Assembly (NCBI GenBank): GCA_009763385.1
Contig: VDCT01000284.1
Span: 1 to 64,000 of the forward strand
Direction: 5' to 3'
Length of the DNA: 64,000 bases
Source of the DNA: Coix lacryma-jobi var. lacryma-jobi
Taxonomy: Eukaryota > Streptophyta > Magnoliopsida > Poales > Poaceae
The position numbers and the translations under genes were made by a program. The first letter of the stretch is position 1. Each line of letters starts with the position of its first letter. The notes under the pieces are model-generated. The model made no database searches. It saw only the letters and a list, made by a program, of their open reading frames with translations, and was not told the origin of the DNA. Positions 12,225 through 23,365 of this stretch are shown piece after piece.

Positions 12225-12487
12225 GGCGGACAGTCCGCCGTCCCAGTCGCAGACAGTCCGTGCGTCGGGGGCAAGCCGAGTCAGTGGCTGCGTTCCTCGG
12301 CTGTTTGGTTCTTTCTTGACCGGCGGACAGTCCGCAGGTGTTTGTCGCGGACAGTCCGGGACTTGAGCAGGGGACTTCAGCAGCCTTGCTGTTTGGCGAG
12401 TTTTGCCGGCGGACAGTCCGCCACTCGCTCGCGGACAGTCCGACAGTACCGCGGACAGTCCGAGACCCCAGGGCCGGACAGTCCGGG
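12225..12487 (+). repeat. Cluster of GCGGACAGTCCGC palindromes, LTR A
   Basis: Eight copies of (G/C)GGACAGTCCG variants in 263 bp; the full form has 6-base arms around a central A. Palindromic repeats of this general type (CACCGGAC class) are known from maize Sirevirus LTRs. Confidence 0.85.
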
Positions 12488-12901
12488 ATTTGCCTAAAGG
12501 TTGCGTTTTGGTGCGTTTGCTCTCCCGGCTTCCTCGCTTGGTTTCCGGACTTCTCGTTTGGCCTAGTAGTTGACCAAGAAACTTCTATAGGTATCTTTGC
12601 TACTTGTTAGCGTAGGTATTGAGGAGTTTCTCGATGTAGTCATCTATCTACGTTTGGGACTTGGTTTTTGAGGGTCGAACTTGTCTCGGAGTTTTTGCCT
12701 TTCGGTTTGCTATCGCTTTGTGGTGTCTCGCTGTGATCCTAGGGATGATCCACCCTCTTCCAAGGGTCGTGGGCATCACGGTTTCGGTTGTAGCTTCTTG
12801 GGGTTGATTTTGGGACAATTGGCCAAAGTTTCGAGAGAAATTTTGTGAGCTCCCATTCACCCCCCCTCTGGTCGCCTTGCTAGTGCTTTCTCGGTCCTTC
12901 A

Positions 12902-15087
12902 AGGTCGGAGTGGATCACACCCGAGCCGGAGGAGGAGGAGCTGAGGCCCCGAGACAGCTACGTGGTCAGCTTCATTGCCTTTCACGAGCGCGGGTTCGGG
13001 ATGCCAGCGAGCCGGTTCCTCCCGGCCATCTCGCCCCCAACTCTATCTCGCAGGCGGCCATCTTCGCGACCGTCTGTGAGGGTTTCATGGGGATTGAGCT
13101 CCACTAGGAGCTCTGGATCCACCTCTTCTGGGGCGAGCTCTTCACGAAAGCGGTTATGCCTGGTCAGTGGAGGCTGGTGAGGTCGGGGAGCTGCGTGCTC
13201 TTCGTTCGCCAGCGGAGGGCGGACCTGTACATCCCGTCCCAAGCGGCCACATCTAATAAGGACTGGTGCATGGGCTGGTCCTACCTCCGCAATGATGATA
13301 ATTCGCTGCTGGCATACACCAGTCGTGTCATCGAGTCACGGCCGGACCTCTAGAACTACGACGCTGCCGAAGAGAGGCAGTGCCGGCTTGACCCGCTGCT
13401 CGAGGCCCTGGCGAAGCTGCAGAAAGTGGGCCTTTCGGCCGGGATGGTCATGGCCTGGTTCCACCAGCGGTGCGTGCTGCCGCTGATGGACTGGCCCCTA
13501 GCCATGAACAAGATGAGGGATGACGCGCCCCTCCTGGGGAGGTGCCGGATGAAGGCGTCACCGCCCACCCATTCTGAGCTCATTCGCCGAGTGAGGGATG
13601 TTGTGAAGGAGGTGAAGGGTGCGGGCATGCTACTCAGCATCCCGATGCGCCCGTTTCGTGGGTACATCAGTTTGGTAAGAGGATTGCTCTTTCGGTGTTC
13701 CCCTTCGAACCCCTTCTTCCTTTTTCTTATGCTTGGCCCTCGCTTTTCCCCTTTGCAGGGGATTCGGGCGTTCAACCTCTCGAGGCCTCCCCCTGAGGAG
13801 AGGGAGGCAAGGCGGCGTCAGGCCGAGGAGAGGAAGAAGAGGAAGGACGACAAGGAGGCCAAGAGGGCCAAGCGTCGGAAGGACCGCGATGACCTAGAGA
13901 GGCATCAGCGGCAACAGAGGCTCTATGGTGAGCCAGAAAAGTCCTCCTCCATGGAGGAGGATTCTAATGATGGCGATAAGGACTCAGATGGGGATTTCGA
14001 ACCCTTGGCGGGGTTCCCCGACGTGGATCGTTCACCGGTCCAGTCGGCGAGCCCCATGACGGGTGCGTCCGAGGCGCAGGCGGCGGGGAAGCACCCTGTC
14101 CCTGCCACGGGCGCGGGTGGTGAGGCCTCTGCACCCCGTGGGGGTGGCCGTGCTCGGTCACCCCAGGATTCTGATGTCTTGCGGCGGGCGGAGAGAGTTG
14201 AGACTCCATCGTCGCACCAGCACGTCGAGGGAGGTGGTGGGTCTAGCCAGGGCCCGTTGCCGTCCCCATCGGCGGAGGCCTCGACGGATGTCCCCGAGAT
14301 GGAGTTTCCACCGTCTCCGCGTGGGGCTCCCCCGGCAGGGACACCGCGATTGTGGACCCCGTCCATGCCTACCGCGAGGAGGGCCCCGAGGGCTGGTTGA
14401 GCATTCGTCGCTAGCCCATCCTGTGTTGTTCGTGTAGTTATCTTTCTCCATGATACGTATCTCCCCTTTTGTTTCAGCGGGAAGCATTCAGCAGAGGCCC
14501 TACCCCTCCGCCCTCGGAAGGCGCTGAAGGCGGGGGCGACCTCCTCTGTCGGCGCGTCGGTGGCGCCATCAAGGACGCCACCACGGCCGGAGTCCAGCAG
14601 GCCGGCCGTCACCCCCGAGGTCGCCAAGACCCCTCAGGTGGCCCCGGTCTCTGGAGGGGTGGCGAGGGATGACAGAGCCTCGGGGGCCTCGACCACCGAA
14701 GCCGAGTCCGCCAAGACTGCTGAGGCGGAACCGTCCCGGGCGGTACCGCCCGGGGCTGGGGCTGGCGTCTTGCCCCAAAGGTCGAGCTTGCCGGAGGAGA
14801 TCCATAACATCTCCTCCGACGAGACTTCGCCAAAAGGAGAGAAAGCGACGATGGAGGGCGAGGTCACCAGTGTGTCGTCAAAGTTGTCGGTGCCTGAGGT
14901 CAAAGCAGGGGGCAAGAGCTCGGCCCTTGCCCGCTTGAAGGTCCGTCCCCCCGCCTGGGGCTGTCCTCGAGTGGAGTGGAGGGACCCAGCTCATCCCGAG
15001 GCCGAGCCGGTGCTTGTCCTCGATGACGTCCCCGAGGTTGGAACCTGGAACGTCCTCGGGCGGCTCAGCTCGCTCCTCGCGCGGTCG
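12902..15087 (+). pseudogene. Second Tat antisense ORF (putative gypsy-type transposon protein), host of two insertions
   Basis: One + frame runs through 12902-14395, with VVSFIAFHERGFGMPASRF, NSISQAAIFATVCEGFMGIELH, WIHLFWGELF and MAWFHQRCVLPL, homologous to the antisense ORF of Tat-1. Stops at 13105-13107 and 13351-13353 are both TAG where Trp is expected; the first aligns with TGG in Tat-1 (HWEMF). An intron at 13675-13758 (GTAAGA to TTTGCAG) follows ISL, and a second probable one lies at 14396-14477 (TTTCAG). The C-terminal part is highly charged (ERKKRKDDKEAKRAKRRKD), then Ser/Pro/Ala rich. Sirevirus A cuts the 5' side and the LTR starting at 15088 cuts the 3' side. It implies a minus-strand Tat element as the oldest layer here. 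Confidence 0.75.
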
Positions 15088-16736
15088 TGTTGACACGAAA
15101 ATTTGGACAAGGTGCCAACACACTCGACCATGGTCCTCAGAAGTCGTGCAGAGCAAGGTCTTTGACCTCCTGGACCGTCAAAAGATGGCGGTGCCGAATC
15201 TTGGTGAGAACGACTCTGGACGTGCCAGTCAATTTGACCTGCAATTGACAAGGAAAAGAAAAAGGGGTCAAATTGTGGAACCTGCCGGTTTGATGCCAGA
15301 TAGTTCCAAATTATGCGGCTCCGATATAGCCATTATCGTAGGATTTTGACTACAAAGTCAACTCCCAAGAAAAGGTTAAAACATTGGCAATACTTGAAAC
15401 AAAAAACGGCTATCATATATATAAAAAAAGCATTTAGAACATGAACAGTCGATAAGCTTAAACATATGGGTAAAATAAAGATCTATGTATGGGTTTAAAT
15501 GACATGAAACCAATAGATCGGCTAATTGCATAAGTAATTCTATTTGTTAACAGTGGAGTGTTTCCATGTAGCCATAATAACAAATAGATCGATAATGTAA
15601 CTTGAACATCAATAGTGGGGTGTCTCCATGCAGCCATAATGATGACCAAGATAAATTACGTCAGACACAACAAGCAGATCCATAAGTTTTAAACCACTTA
15701 AAAGCATACATTATGATGGAAGCATAACTGGATCGGCTATTTTAGCCGATAGAGGGTCCATGAAGCACGAACAAGATCTATCTATCAAAACCATAATCCG
15801 ATCTAGGACCGAGTAAATCTGATCTAACATGCATATCAGTGGAGTTCGGAAATACAACCGTAATAAGCATGACAGACCAAATCTACTTGTTCTTAGATCA
15901 AACCATAATCTAAACAAATATCTCGAACGCACAACATGTTACAATCAAGATTGATAAAATAGTTGATGAAAGGCTTAGATCGGCTATTTCCTTTGATATA
16001 AGCGTGTAAAGCCTTTAGATAGCCGAACTAAACAGCTTTAAGACTTGAGCTAGTTTGTCAATCTTGATTGGGCAAGATATTGTTGAAAGGAAGAACAAAA
16101 CATTAAAATAATAAACAATATCGATAACTTAATGAATCTATTAGATTGCCAAAAATAATAGAGCCGATAACTGGTCAAGATCGACTAAAACAAGAGATTG
16201 ATCAGAGTCAAGAGAGTCTTACAAAAGACGAACTTAAACCGATAACTAACCCATGTCATAGCTAAACAAGAGTTTGGTCGATGCCAAATACAGCCTTATT
16301 GAACGATAACATGAGCCATTGGTGAAACTTACAAGCAAACCGGAGGTCGGTCTAGCCGATGCAGCCCTGCCTGGTTGAAGGTTCCGTCGGGTTCTACCTT
16401 ACTCCTACTCCTAGGGTTTAGGCCGGTGGCCGATGTATTGATTGATTCGAGATATATTCTTTACAAAAATCGGGTTTCTAGCTATTTATAGCCTGGCAGA
16501 CTCCTATCCTAACATGACTAAGATACATAGTAATAAGATGATGAACCGGTCTTGAACTCCTTGGCCGAGCCCGACACGTCTTCAAAGCCCATAATACCCG
16601 GTCCACATGAATTCTTCTGGTCGTATCTGGATTCAAACAGGCTTCTTTTATTTCTCGGGCCGATTTTTCCTTTAATAAATCAGCCGTTTGTGCTTACAAA
16701 ATGAAATCCCTCTTGATCCAAAATCTTGTGTAAACA
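15088..16736 (-). repeat. Probable 3' LTR of Tat-3
   Basis: 1649 bp, bounded by TGTTGACACG at the left and TTGTGTAAACA at the right (on minus: TGTTTACACA...TGTCAACA). Just outside on the right, minus reads TTTGGGGTACATG, similar to the Tat purine tract next to the 3' LTR. A minus-strand TATA box sits 246 bp inside. It contains a perfect 8-base-arm hairpin ATCGGCTA/TAGCCGAT at 15732-15750. No second copy is present to prove the LTR. The two ends also form a 19-bp imperfect inverted repeat, so a DNA-transposon end cannot be fully excluded. Confidence 0.5.
16483..16490 (-). promoter_or_regulatory. TATA box on minus strand of the Tat-3 LTR
   Basis: Minus reads GGCTATAAATAGC, a strong plant TATA context pointing leftwards, as expected for a minus-oriented LTR promoter and not for the + strand PMD gene. 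Confidence 0.5.
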
Positions 16737-16961
16737 CATGTACCCCAAATTTGCGATGAAATTTATTTTGTTCCAAAATTGTCACTCCTTTCCTTTTAGC
16801 CGATCAGCTGAGTTTCCTTCTTAGCTGATCAGCTGAGTCTCCTCTCCCAACCGTCGTTTCTCCAAAATTGGCTTTCAAACCCTAGCTCTTGAATGAATCC
16901 GCCGCCATACAATCTGAACAAAAATCTCCAAAAAATAAAGTTTAGTGCTTTCACAAATCAA

Positions 16962-19787
16962 ATGGCGACTCAAGATTCTATTTCTGAGGTAAGAAATTTT
17001 GTCTCAATATCCTCTCTTTTTGATGATCTTTCAATTTTCGCTTGACGACCAAATCCTCATTCCTATACATGACAGTCAAAACATTGGGGAAAGACCCCTT
17101 TCAGGAACTAGCCGTCAATCATCCCAGGTTGGAGGGATTGGTTAATCAAAGTAGAAGCCAAGAAGAAACCAGACTGGATTCTTCACAATTTAGACCAGTG
17201 CATCACTCTGTCTCTAGCGGACATGAAAAGAGATGAATCAATTTTAAAGGCTGCCTGCTATTTCTGGTCTGGCACTTTCAACGCTTTCATGTTCAAGCAA
17301 GGGCCTATGACTCCAACTTTAGCCGATGTGCATATGTTAACCGGCTTAAACATCACTGGATCCATTAATCCTTACAATCTTCAAGTCAAACCTTCCATCA
17401 AACTTGGAAACCTCAAATCTGGTGGTTGGTCCGTCTATATTGCTTCTTTCAACACCCTTCAGAACAACATCTCAGAAAGAGAGCATTCAATCTTTCTGGA
17501 TATGTGGTTGGAGAAATACTTATTATGTGGGTAGAGTTGTGGTCCAACCTCCAACTTCTTAGCTTTAGCAGAGATAATACCTGTGAACTCAAATGTTCCT
17601 TTAGGAAAAAAATCTTTTGGGTGCCTTGTATAGTATGTTAAACAAAGTATCCCAAAGCTTGATGAAAAATGAAAGCATTCCATCGATAACTGGACCTTGG
17701 TGGCTACTTCAACTCTGGCTCAACCTTTACTTTCACAAATTGACAGTTCCAGATTCGAGGACCCTATCCTTCCCTTCATCTTACCCAGAGGACCAAGAGA
17801 AGCAATCAGCTGATAAAGCCAAGATGAGAAGGTGTACTTCTTTTAGGGAAGCTGCTGCTATGATAACTACCGATGAACCAATCAGCTTTTTCTTCGAAAC
17901 TTTCTATCGGGGCTTTCCCACAACTATCTTCAATTGGTTCCAATACGCAGACATTGCAGAGCTCAAAAACCCATATTCTTTCAGATTTCAAAGAGAATGT
18001 GATGATGAGGGCCTGAAGATTTTATGTCACTTAATGAAACCTTGCCTCTTGCCCACTGCAATCAGACATGGTAGGGAGAAACCCCCAATGTCTTACGAGT
18101 TCTACCACCCTGTCATAGTAGCCAGATAGATGGGCTTTGGGCAAGTACCCCTAGCTCTCTTCTTTGCCGACAAGCTTAGACCAAGGGAAGCAGTAGATAC
18201 TGCTCTAGAATACAACAGAATCTTCCAACTGGAGCAGTCTATCTCCCTGAAGATGGTCAAAGAATGGAATTGACGGCCTTTCTCCTCATCTTCTTTCAAC
18301 AACTGGTGGCAGCAATGGAGCATCCATCTCTTCAATGAGGCTCTGTCTACCTACTGCTTAAAGTTGGATTCAGATTTTCAGGCAACCAACGATGTATGCT
18401 TCTGCTCTCTTCCTCCAAGTTCATATTTCTAACATTCAACCATCTGACACCATTGTGAATACTTGCAGGATCTATCCATTTTGAATCCTCCCAAAATAAA
18501 TTATAACATATGGTGTCCAAACCCAAGAATTGGTTGTGATGCTCCCACCATAAAAACAATTATGAAGAGGAAAGTTGCCGAGATCCCTGATGACCAACCC
18601 CTCAGTACTTTCATAAAGGAAGTTGGTCCTTCCAAAGCTAAGAAGCCAAAGACTAACAAGCCAAATATCAAGATCACGTCAAAGAAAAGGAAGAAGGACA
18701 CTTCTGAAGGCAGTCAGTCACTGATCAAAGAGGTCACCATAGAAGTAAGAAAAACTATCTTCTTTTCTCTTTTTTCTAACTTGTAATTCCTTAACTTATT
18801 TCTGGCTTCTTAATCTCAAGGAGCAAGCTGACACTCAAAATGTTGAATCTGAAATGCTCCCTATTCCTAAATTTGAACAAGAACCTCGTCAACCAGGTAT
18901 AATTTTAGTCGATGGTCTTATATCTGCAATAATTGTCTTCAAATCTGACAAAACTTATTACAGACACACTCCCTAAGTCCTCATCGGTTGCTCCTGAGCT
19001 TCAAATTATTTCATCTGACCAGGTCCCTCAAATAACACTTCTTCTTTTAATAGTTCCCTGTTTATGACCACTCATGTATTTATCTATATAGGAACAAGGA
19101 CAGTCCTCTTCCCCTGTCATCCCCTTTGATTTGGAAGATTATATGGATGAAGAGGAAACCTCTGTACCAAAATCTCCCAGAAGGCTTTCTGAAGATACCA
19201 GGGCTCGGCTCCAGTTGTTACTCCCTCTTTTGGAGGTCAATATAGCCGATCTGGTACAAGATGCACAAGGAATCAAAGACATCCTTGACCTGGTTAAAGA
19301 TGATATACCAGATGATCTGAAAGAAACTCTGACTTCTGTTGCTCACATAGAATTCCTTAGTTCAAAGTTTTCTAAAGCCAAAGCTAAGCTCACGACACGT
19401 GAAGCTCAAGCATATTTGCCAGAACAGGAGCAACGATGTATCTCTGGCATGGTCACTACAAAGGGTATTATAGATCAGTTAAATTCCAACTCCACTATTC
19501 TTATCGGCAACTTGTCTTCCCTAGAGGCTGAAAGAGATCAGTTACTGAGCAGACTCCAGACCATCAACGAGCAAATTAGACTTGAAAAAGAAAATCTGGA
19601 TAAAATCCCTACTGCACTTTGTGAGCAGAAGAAGAAAATAGCACTCTTTCATGGTGAGCTCCAGGATATCAAGATTAAAAAGAAGCCAATCTCAGGTTCA
19701 AGTAAAGAAGACCAAAAGGAAATGGCTGACATAGATAGCATCCGCTTAAATGCTCTGGACACCCTGAAATCAGTGTTGAACATGTAA
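16962..19787 (+). pseudogene. Plant mobile domain (PMD) protein gene, transposon-borne, six exons, broken
   Basis: Probable exons: 16962-16988, 17076-18393, 18469-18744, 18821-18896, 18964-19022 and 19092-19787, all with GT and AG borders. The start is ATGGCGACTCAAG. Exon 2 has the PMD pattern: PGWRDWLIKVEAKKKPDW, MKRDESILKAACYFWS, FKQGPMTPTLADVHMLTGL, GPWWLLQLWLNLYFH and FNWFQYADIAELKNP. Exon 3 has a basic stretch KKRKKDTSEG, a possible nuclear signal. Exon 6 is a long coiled coil (LEAERDQLLSRLQTINEQI). In-frame stops: TAG 17109-17111 (Trp expected), TAG 17532-17534, TAG 18127-18129 (Gln expected before MGFGQ), TGA 18271-18273; one frameshift lies at an A run near 17605. PMD proteins occur both in transposons and as domesticated MAIN/MAIL-like host proteins; this copy is transposon-type. 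Its activity is unknown. Confidence 0.75.
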
Positions 19788-20150
19788 CTGAACTTCATGA
19801 TTACTGCTCTGTAACCTTGACTTTTAAATCCAGTCTTGTAAATGATATTTAATTTTGTCAAAACCTTCGATGTTTCATTAGCTATTCAGCCGATGCCATT
19901 CATATGTCTTATTTTCTTTAAGCCGATCGGCACTCAAACCTCTTTTGCATCTGTTGTTTAGTCGATTCACCGTATGATTTAGATCTGGAGGTTCTCAAAC
20001 CGACGCCCTTTTACTTTCCCTATATTTGCTTATAAATGCAAAAAAAACACCGGCTTCCTAAACACACCACACATCCATCGCCTCATTCTTCAGCCTTTGC
20101 TTTCCTCAGCCGCCGACTGCTCCTTTTCTTCAGCCAGCAACCAAAATCCA
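19788..20150 (+). promoter_or_regulatory. Spacer with promoter of the second antisense gene
   Basis: About 360 bp between the two + strand genes. It includes AGCCGATCGGC near 19920 and a TATA box, TATAAATG at 20031-20038, 113 bp before the next ATG. The leader is C/T rich. Confidence 0.5.
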
Positions 20151-20443
20151 ATGGCGGACGATCGTGGCAAATGCCCCGCCGCGGAGGAATCCGTCGATGG
20201 CCCTCCGGCGAGTCGCCGTCGCATGCTCGGGTAATAATCCTCTCATGATTATCCTCTTCGTGCCCCAAGATTTCTACTTTACTCAAGGAAAACCCTAACT
20301 TCTTTCTTTCTTAGCAGTCGTTCTCCTCCGGCGGATGGCCAAGGTCCTAGTCGGTTTCCGTCGGGCTATGGACTAGCACTGGATGAGGATGCATGGTTGT
20401 TGGTATTTCTTAACGTCGCTACTAAGAATAGAGTTTTGATCTA

Positions 20444-20461
20444 TCCCCGGCAACGGCGCCA
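20444..20461 (-). other. Primer-binding site (Athila-type)
   Basis: On minus TGGCGCCGTTGCCGGGGA, the usual tRNA-primed site of Athila-like elements, 8 nt from the putative LTR end. Confidence 0.65.
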
Positions 20462-21418
20462 GAAATGCTTGTTGACACTCCTTAATGGAATCAATCTAAG
20501 AATGAGCCACATAAAATAATAAACTAGTGAAGGCACTAAAGAGTGTACGGGACACTACTAACTTCACTTAACGTCAAGTTGTCATCCCCAACATGAAGCT
20601 AGCAATGTAATTATATCAGGGTACTGGATTTAAAGATAGATATTTACCCACAAGCGCACAGATAAACATACCCGTTGTAGAAGCATTTCACCTAAGCTAG
20701 TCTCAGGTATCATTATTTATATTTAGCCTAGAGACTAATCAATTCAAGGTATGATGGTAAGGACTTAACAACATTCATTATGGCACACACTTATAATAAG
20801 ACTGATAACACACTAATTACTCCAGACAGGGATCAGGTTATAGAGTAAATGATAATGATAAATAAAAATTGATAAATGATAACAGAGATCAGATCAATCA
20901 AGGATAATCTTAGAACAGTATTGCCTAGCAAGTGATGATTAGAACATGTATTAATAAGAAACATTCCTAAGTTATTCTAATTACAAGTCATAGCATACAT
21001 TGATTAGTGCAAACATATTTGGCAATCATTGGCTAGGTCACGTCATATTTATAATCAAGAGGCAACTCCATAGTAAAGGTGTCAAACAGAGTAACCCCTA
21101 AACCATGAGTTAACTGAGCCATACTGAACACTATATTCGGGAGGTGGAATACAAAGGACTCAACAGGAATGTCACACTCGCGATCTACCACTCTATCCGG
21201 AACATAGGATGCATTCGCAGATAAATAATGTATAGGCACCACGCCTACACAGCATCTATCACCCACCTGTTGTACTTTAAGATGAGCGCTATACGAACAT
21301 GAGTATAAACATAAAGATGAACTATCTATGCCAAATATATAATCAAAGCAGACTATAAGCAATATAATTAAGAATATAATAGTTGATGTCTTAATCATAT
21401 CAATTGTATTGCTATCTA

Positions 21419-21590
21419 GAACACGAAGATGAACAATAAGGTGAATTAGAACATCGAGAAGAACTAAAGTACGAACTAGAACATGAACTAGAACAAGATT
21501 ATGGACTAGAAGATGAACTAGACGATGAACATGAACTAGACAATGAACAAGAACATAAACAATGAAGAACAATGATGAACTAGAAGAGCA
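21419..21590. repeat. Degenerate 12-bp repeat (GAACTAGAACAT-like)
   Basis: Within the Athila-like LTR, words such as GAACTAGAACATGAACTAG repeat with drift for about 170 bp. On minus this gives a false Leu/Val/His-rich open frame. Confidence 0.6.
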
Positions 21591-22922
21591 ATTATGAAAT
21601 AGATCCATAATGTTAATACAAGAGAGAAGATCTTGGGTTTACCGAGACTTCTCGTGACTAGATCAGGAATCCAAGCGAAGCTTGCCTCCTCTAATCCTAT
21701 TCTATCTACTAATCTAGGTGGATGTAGTTCTAGGGCTTCTGATTGATCTCCTTCTGATGATGCTCTGATTGATGATGTCTAATAATCAAACCCTGATTCT
21801 CTCTGGAGAGGGGGGTCAGGGGCTGTTTATATAGCCCTGGGCGATGAACCGTGGCCCTTGGATCAAACCGACTTAAGGTACGGCCGAGATGCATCCTAGA
21901 GGTCGGTGGAGGAAGGTTCCAGAAGATAGAGTCCAGCGGGCCCCGGGGGGGACCGGTCGGTCTCCTGGTGGGACCGGTCGGTCCCACCAGTCGGCCTCTC
22001 GCGGTGGTCGACCTCCTGGTGTCTTCTTGCGTCCTCTGGAGTCTTCTAGAATAATCCTGATATGGTGGTGGTGTTATCTCCCGTCGGTTTCCATCTATGG
22101 GAAGCTATCGGTGCTGATTTCCTGGTTTAGTCCCTGCAGAATCATAGTTCACCAAAACTCGTGGAATATTGTCAGTTGAAACCCTAAACCTTTGTTGGTG
22201 ATCAAATTCTTGCCCTTTTCATATTTATTTATACCTTAATTATGATAGATAACCAGTGTCAACAATGGTCCTTCATCCGGGGCTATTCCAACACTCAGCG
22301 TCTTCTGGAAGAGGAATGCCGCCGAGCCGCTCGCGTCGAGGAGGAACTAGAAACCCTTCGCGCTCGCCTCAACAGTGTTTTGGAACACCTAGAGGCCTCC
22401 GATGCCAGAGTCGTTGGTATCACATTTTTAGATCTTTTGATTCACTATCCTCGATTTGAATCAGTTACTTTCGCATAATTACTCTGGTTGATCTTTAGTG
22501 ACTGCTTGTTTGAATCTTTAGCCAATTTGTTCTTATGTTTGATTAAATTGGCTATCTCTAACTTATTGCCTTCTTATCTGAATGCAGAATTCCAGCACCA
22601 ACTCGACTGGCTTCTCAGGTTGGCTACGACAATCGCTGATTCCGTGAACGCCCGTGGGGTAACATTGAAGGCACGTCTTGAAGATGTCGGGACACGTACC
22701 AGAGAGCTAGCTCTCCATGCCGTTCATCATGGTGCTGCCTTCGCCCTGGCTGGAGCGGAACTCAGCGGAGCGAATATCTCCGGGGAAGTCACTCCCTCCT
22801 TCATCGGCACTAGAACAAGGGACGACTTCAGGGAGTTGGTGGAGGAGTTCGAGCCGTTGGGGCTTGCCGTGGCGGAGGTGACACACCTAGAGGACATCCT
22901 GAACAAGCTTCACTTAGATTAG

Positions 22923-23365
22923 TTGTTTTTCATGCTTTTTCTGTAAATTCGGTTTCATCTATCTGAACAAGCCAAACATCTGCAAAATTGTTCCTGCATC
23001 GTCAGGCTGAATAAATCTGTTAAAGATTATGATCGACATCCTCCATGTTGTTGTTGAATTATGGAACTTTTCTTGTTTTTATTTCTCCATTGAGTGCTCT
23101 AAAGGCGATACTTTCTTAGTATCGGTTATTTTGCTGCTGAAGGCGATACACTATGTATCAGCTATTTTTATTCTGAAGGCGATACCTCAGTATCGGCTAT
23201 AAACAGAGTGAAAACTTTGTGCAAACTAAAAGAAAACAAACATTGACTACTAAAAACACATCGACCTTGACTTGTTATTATCCTCAACATCAACAATTCT
23301 TAATCTCTTGGTCGATGTAAAACCTTTATCCATCTTGCTTTTGTCTTCATTGACTGGATAATCCA
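22923..23365. other. Spacer of Tat-3 with three hairpin repeats
   Basis: AT-rich, non-coding. At 23102-23201 three copies, about 36 bp apart, of GGCGATAC...GTATCGGC-like inverted repeats occur (the middle copy has GTATCAGC). Nothing else was recognised. Confidence 0.6.

Larger units (their letters stand above)
6354..12901 (+). mobile_element. Sirevirus-type Ty1/copia element A (internal 3' part and 3' LTR)
   Basis: Contains the pre-integrase/integrase, RT and RNase H part of a copia pol, then a 1.5-kb non-coding stretch with repeated AAGGGGGAG purine tracts, then a 2070-bp LTR. Multiple purine tracts and this LTR type are hallmarks of Sireviruses. Its gag and protease lie to the left of the window because Tat-1 inserted in the pol frame at 6353/6354. 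The right LTR end at 12901 abuts a Tat antisense ORF; AGGTC (12902-12906) would be the target duplication, with the partner outside the window. It is closely related to element B at 45254-56316. Confidence 0.85.
10832..12901 (+). repeat. 3' LTR of Sirevirus A
   Basis: 2070 bp, begins TGCGGATACATGGG right after the purine tract and ends CGGTCCTTCA. The first 1.2 kb matches the LTRs of element B, but the last part differs: here a cluster of GCGGACAGTCCGC palindromes replaces the GGACGCGTCCGG type found in B. It contains a six-unit hairpin array at 11221-11444. No clear TATA box was seen. Confidence 0.85.
20399..22174 (-). mobile_element. Athila-like LTR plus short leader, truncated insertion
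   Basis: Minus orientation: an LTR (22174 to 20470, 1705 bp, TGACAATATT...GTGTCAACA), an 8-nt gap, then TGGCGCCGTTGCCGGGGA (20461-20444), a primer-binding site typical of Athila-type gypsy elements, then about 45-60 bp of leader ending near 20399. The rest of the element is missing. It splits an exon or exon/intron of the second antisense gene of Tat-3. The left junction is approximate. Confidence 0.55.
20151..22922 (+). pseudogene. Second antisense gene of Tat-3: coiled-coil protein of unknown function, interrupted
   Basis: ATG at 20151 after a TATA box. Exon 1 is 20151-20230 (MADDRGKCPAAEES), with an intron at 20231-20317 ending TTAGCAG. Exon 2 starts at 20318 and is lost at about 20398, where a foreign LTR fragment begins. 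Coding resumes near 22245 with a coiled coil (RLLEEECRRAARVEEELETL) to 22416; the intron at 22417-22587 ends AATGCAG; the last exon, 22588-22922, ends LNKLHLD-TAG. The product is small, acidic and helical. I do not recognise a named family with certainty. Its spacing and orientation with the PMD gene suggest it travels in the same element. Confidence 0.55.

Noticed and set aside
15088..16736. DNA transposon with 19-bp inverted ends
   Set aside because: The ends match LTR rules (TG...CA) with a purine tract outside and a minus-strand TATA. I kept LTR as the better call but could not prove it.
21033..21608. Leu/Val/His-rich minus frame as a membrane protein
   Set aside because: It is produced by a degenerate 12-bp repeat in an LTR.
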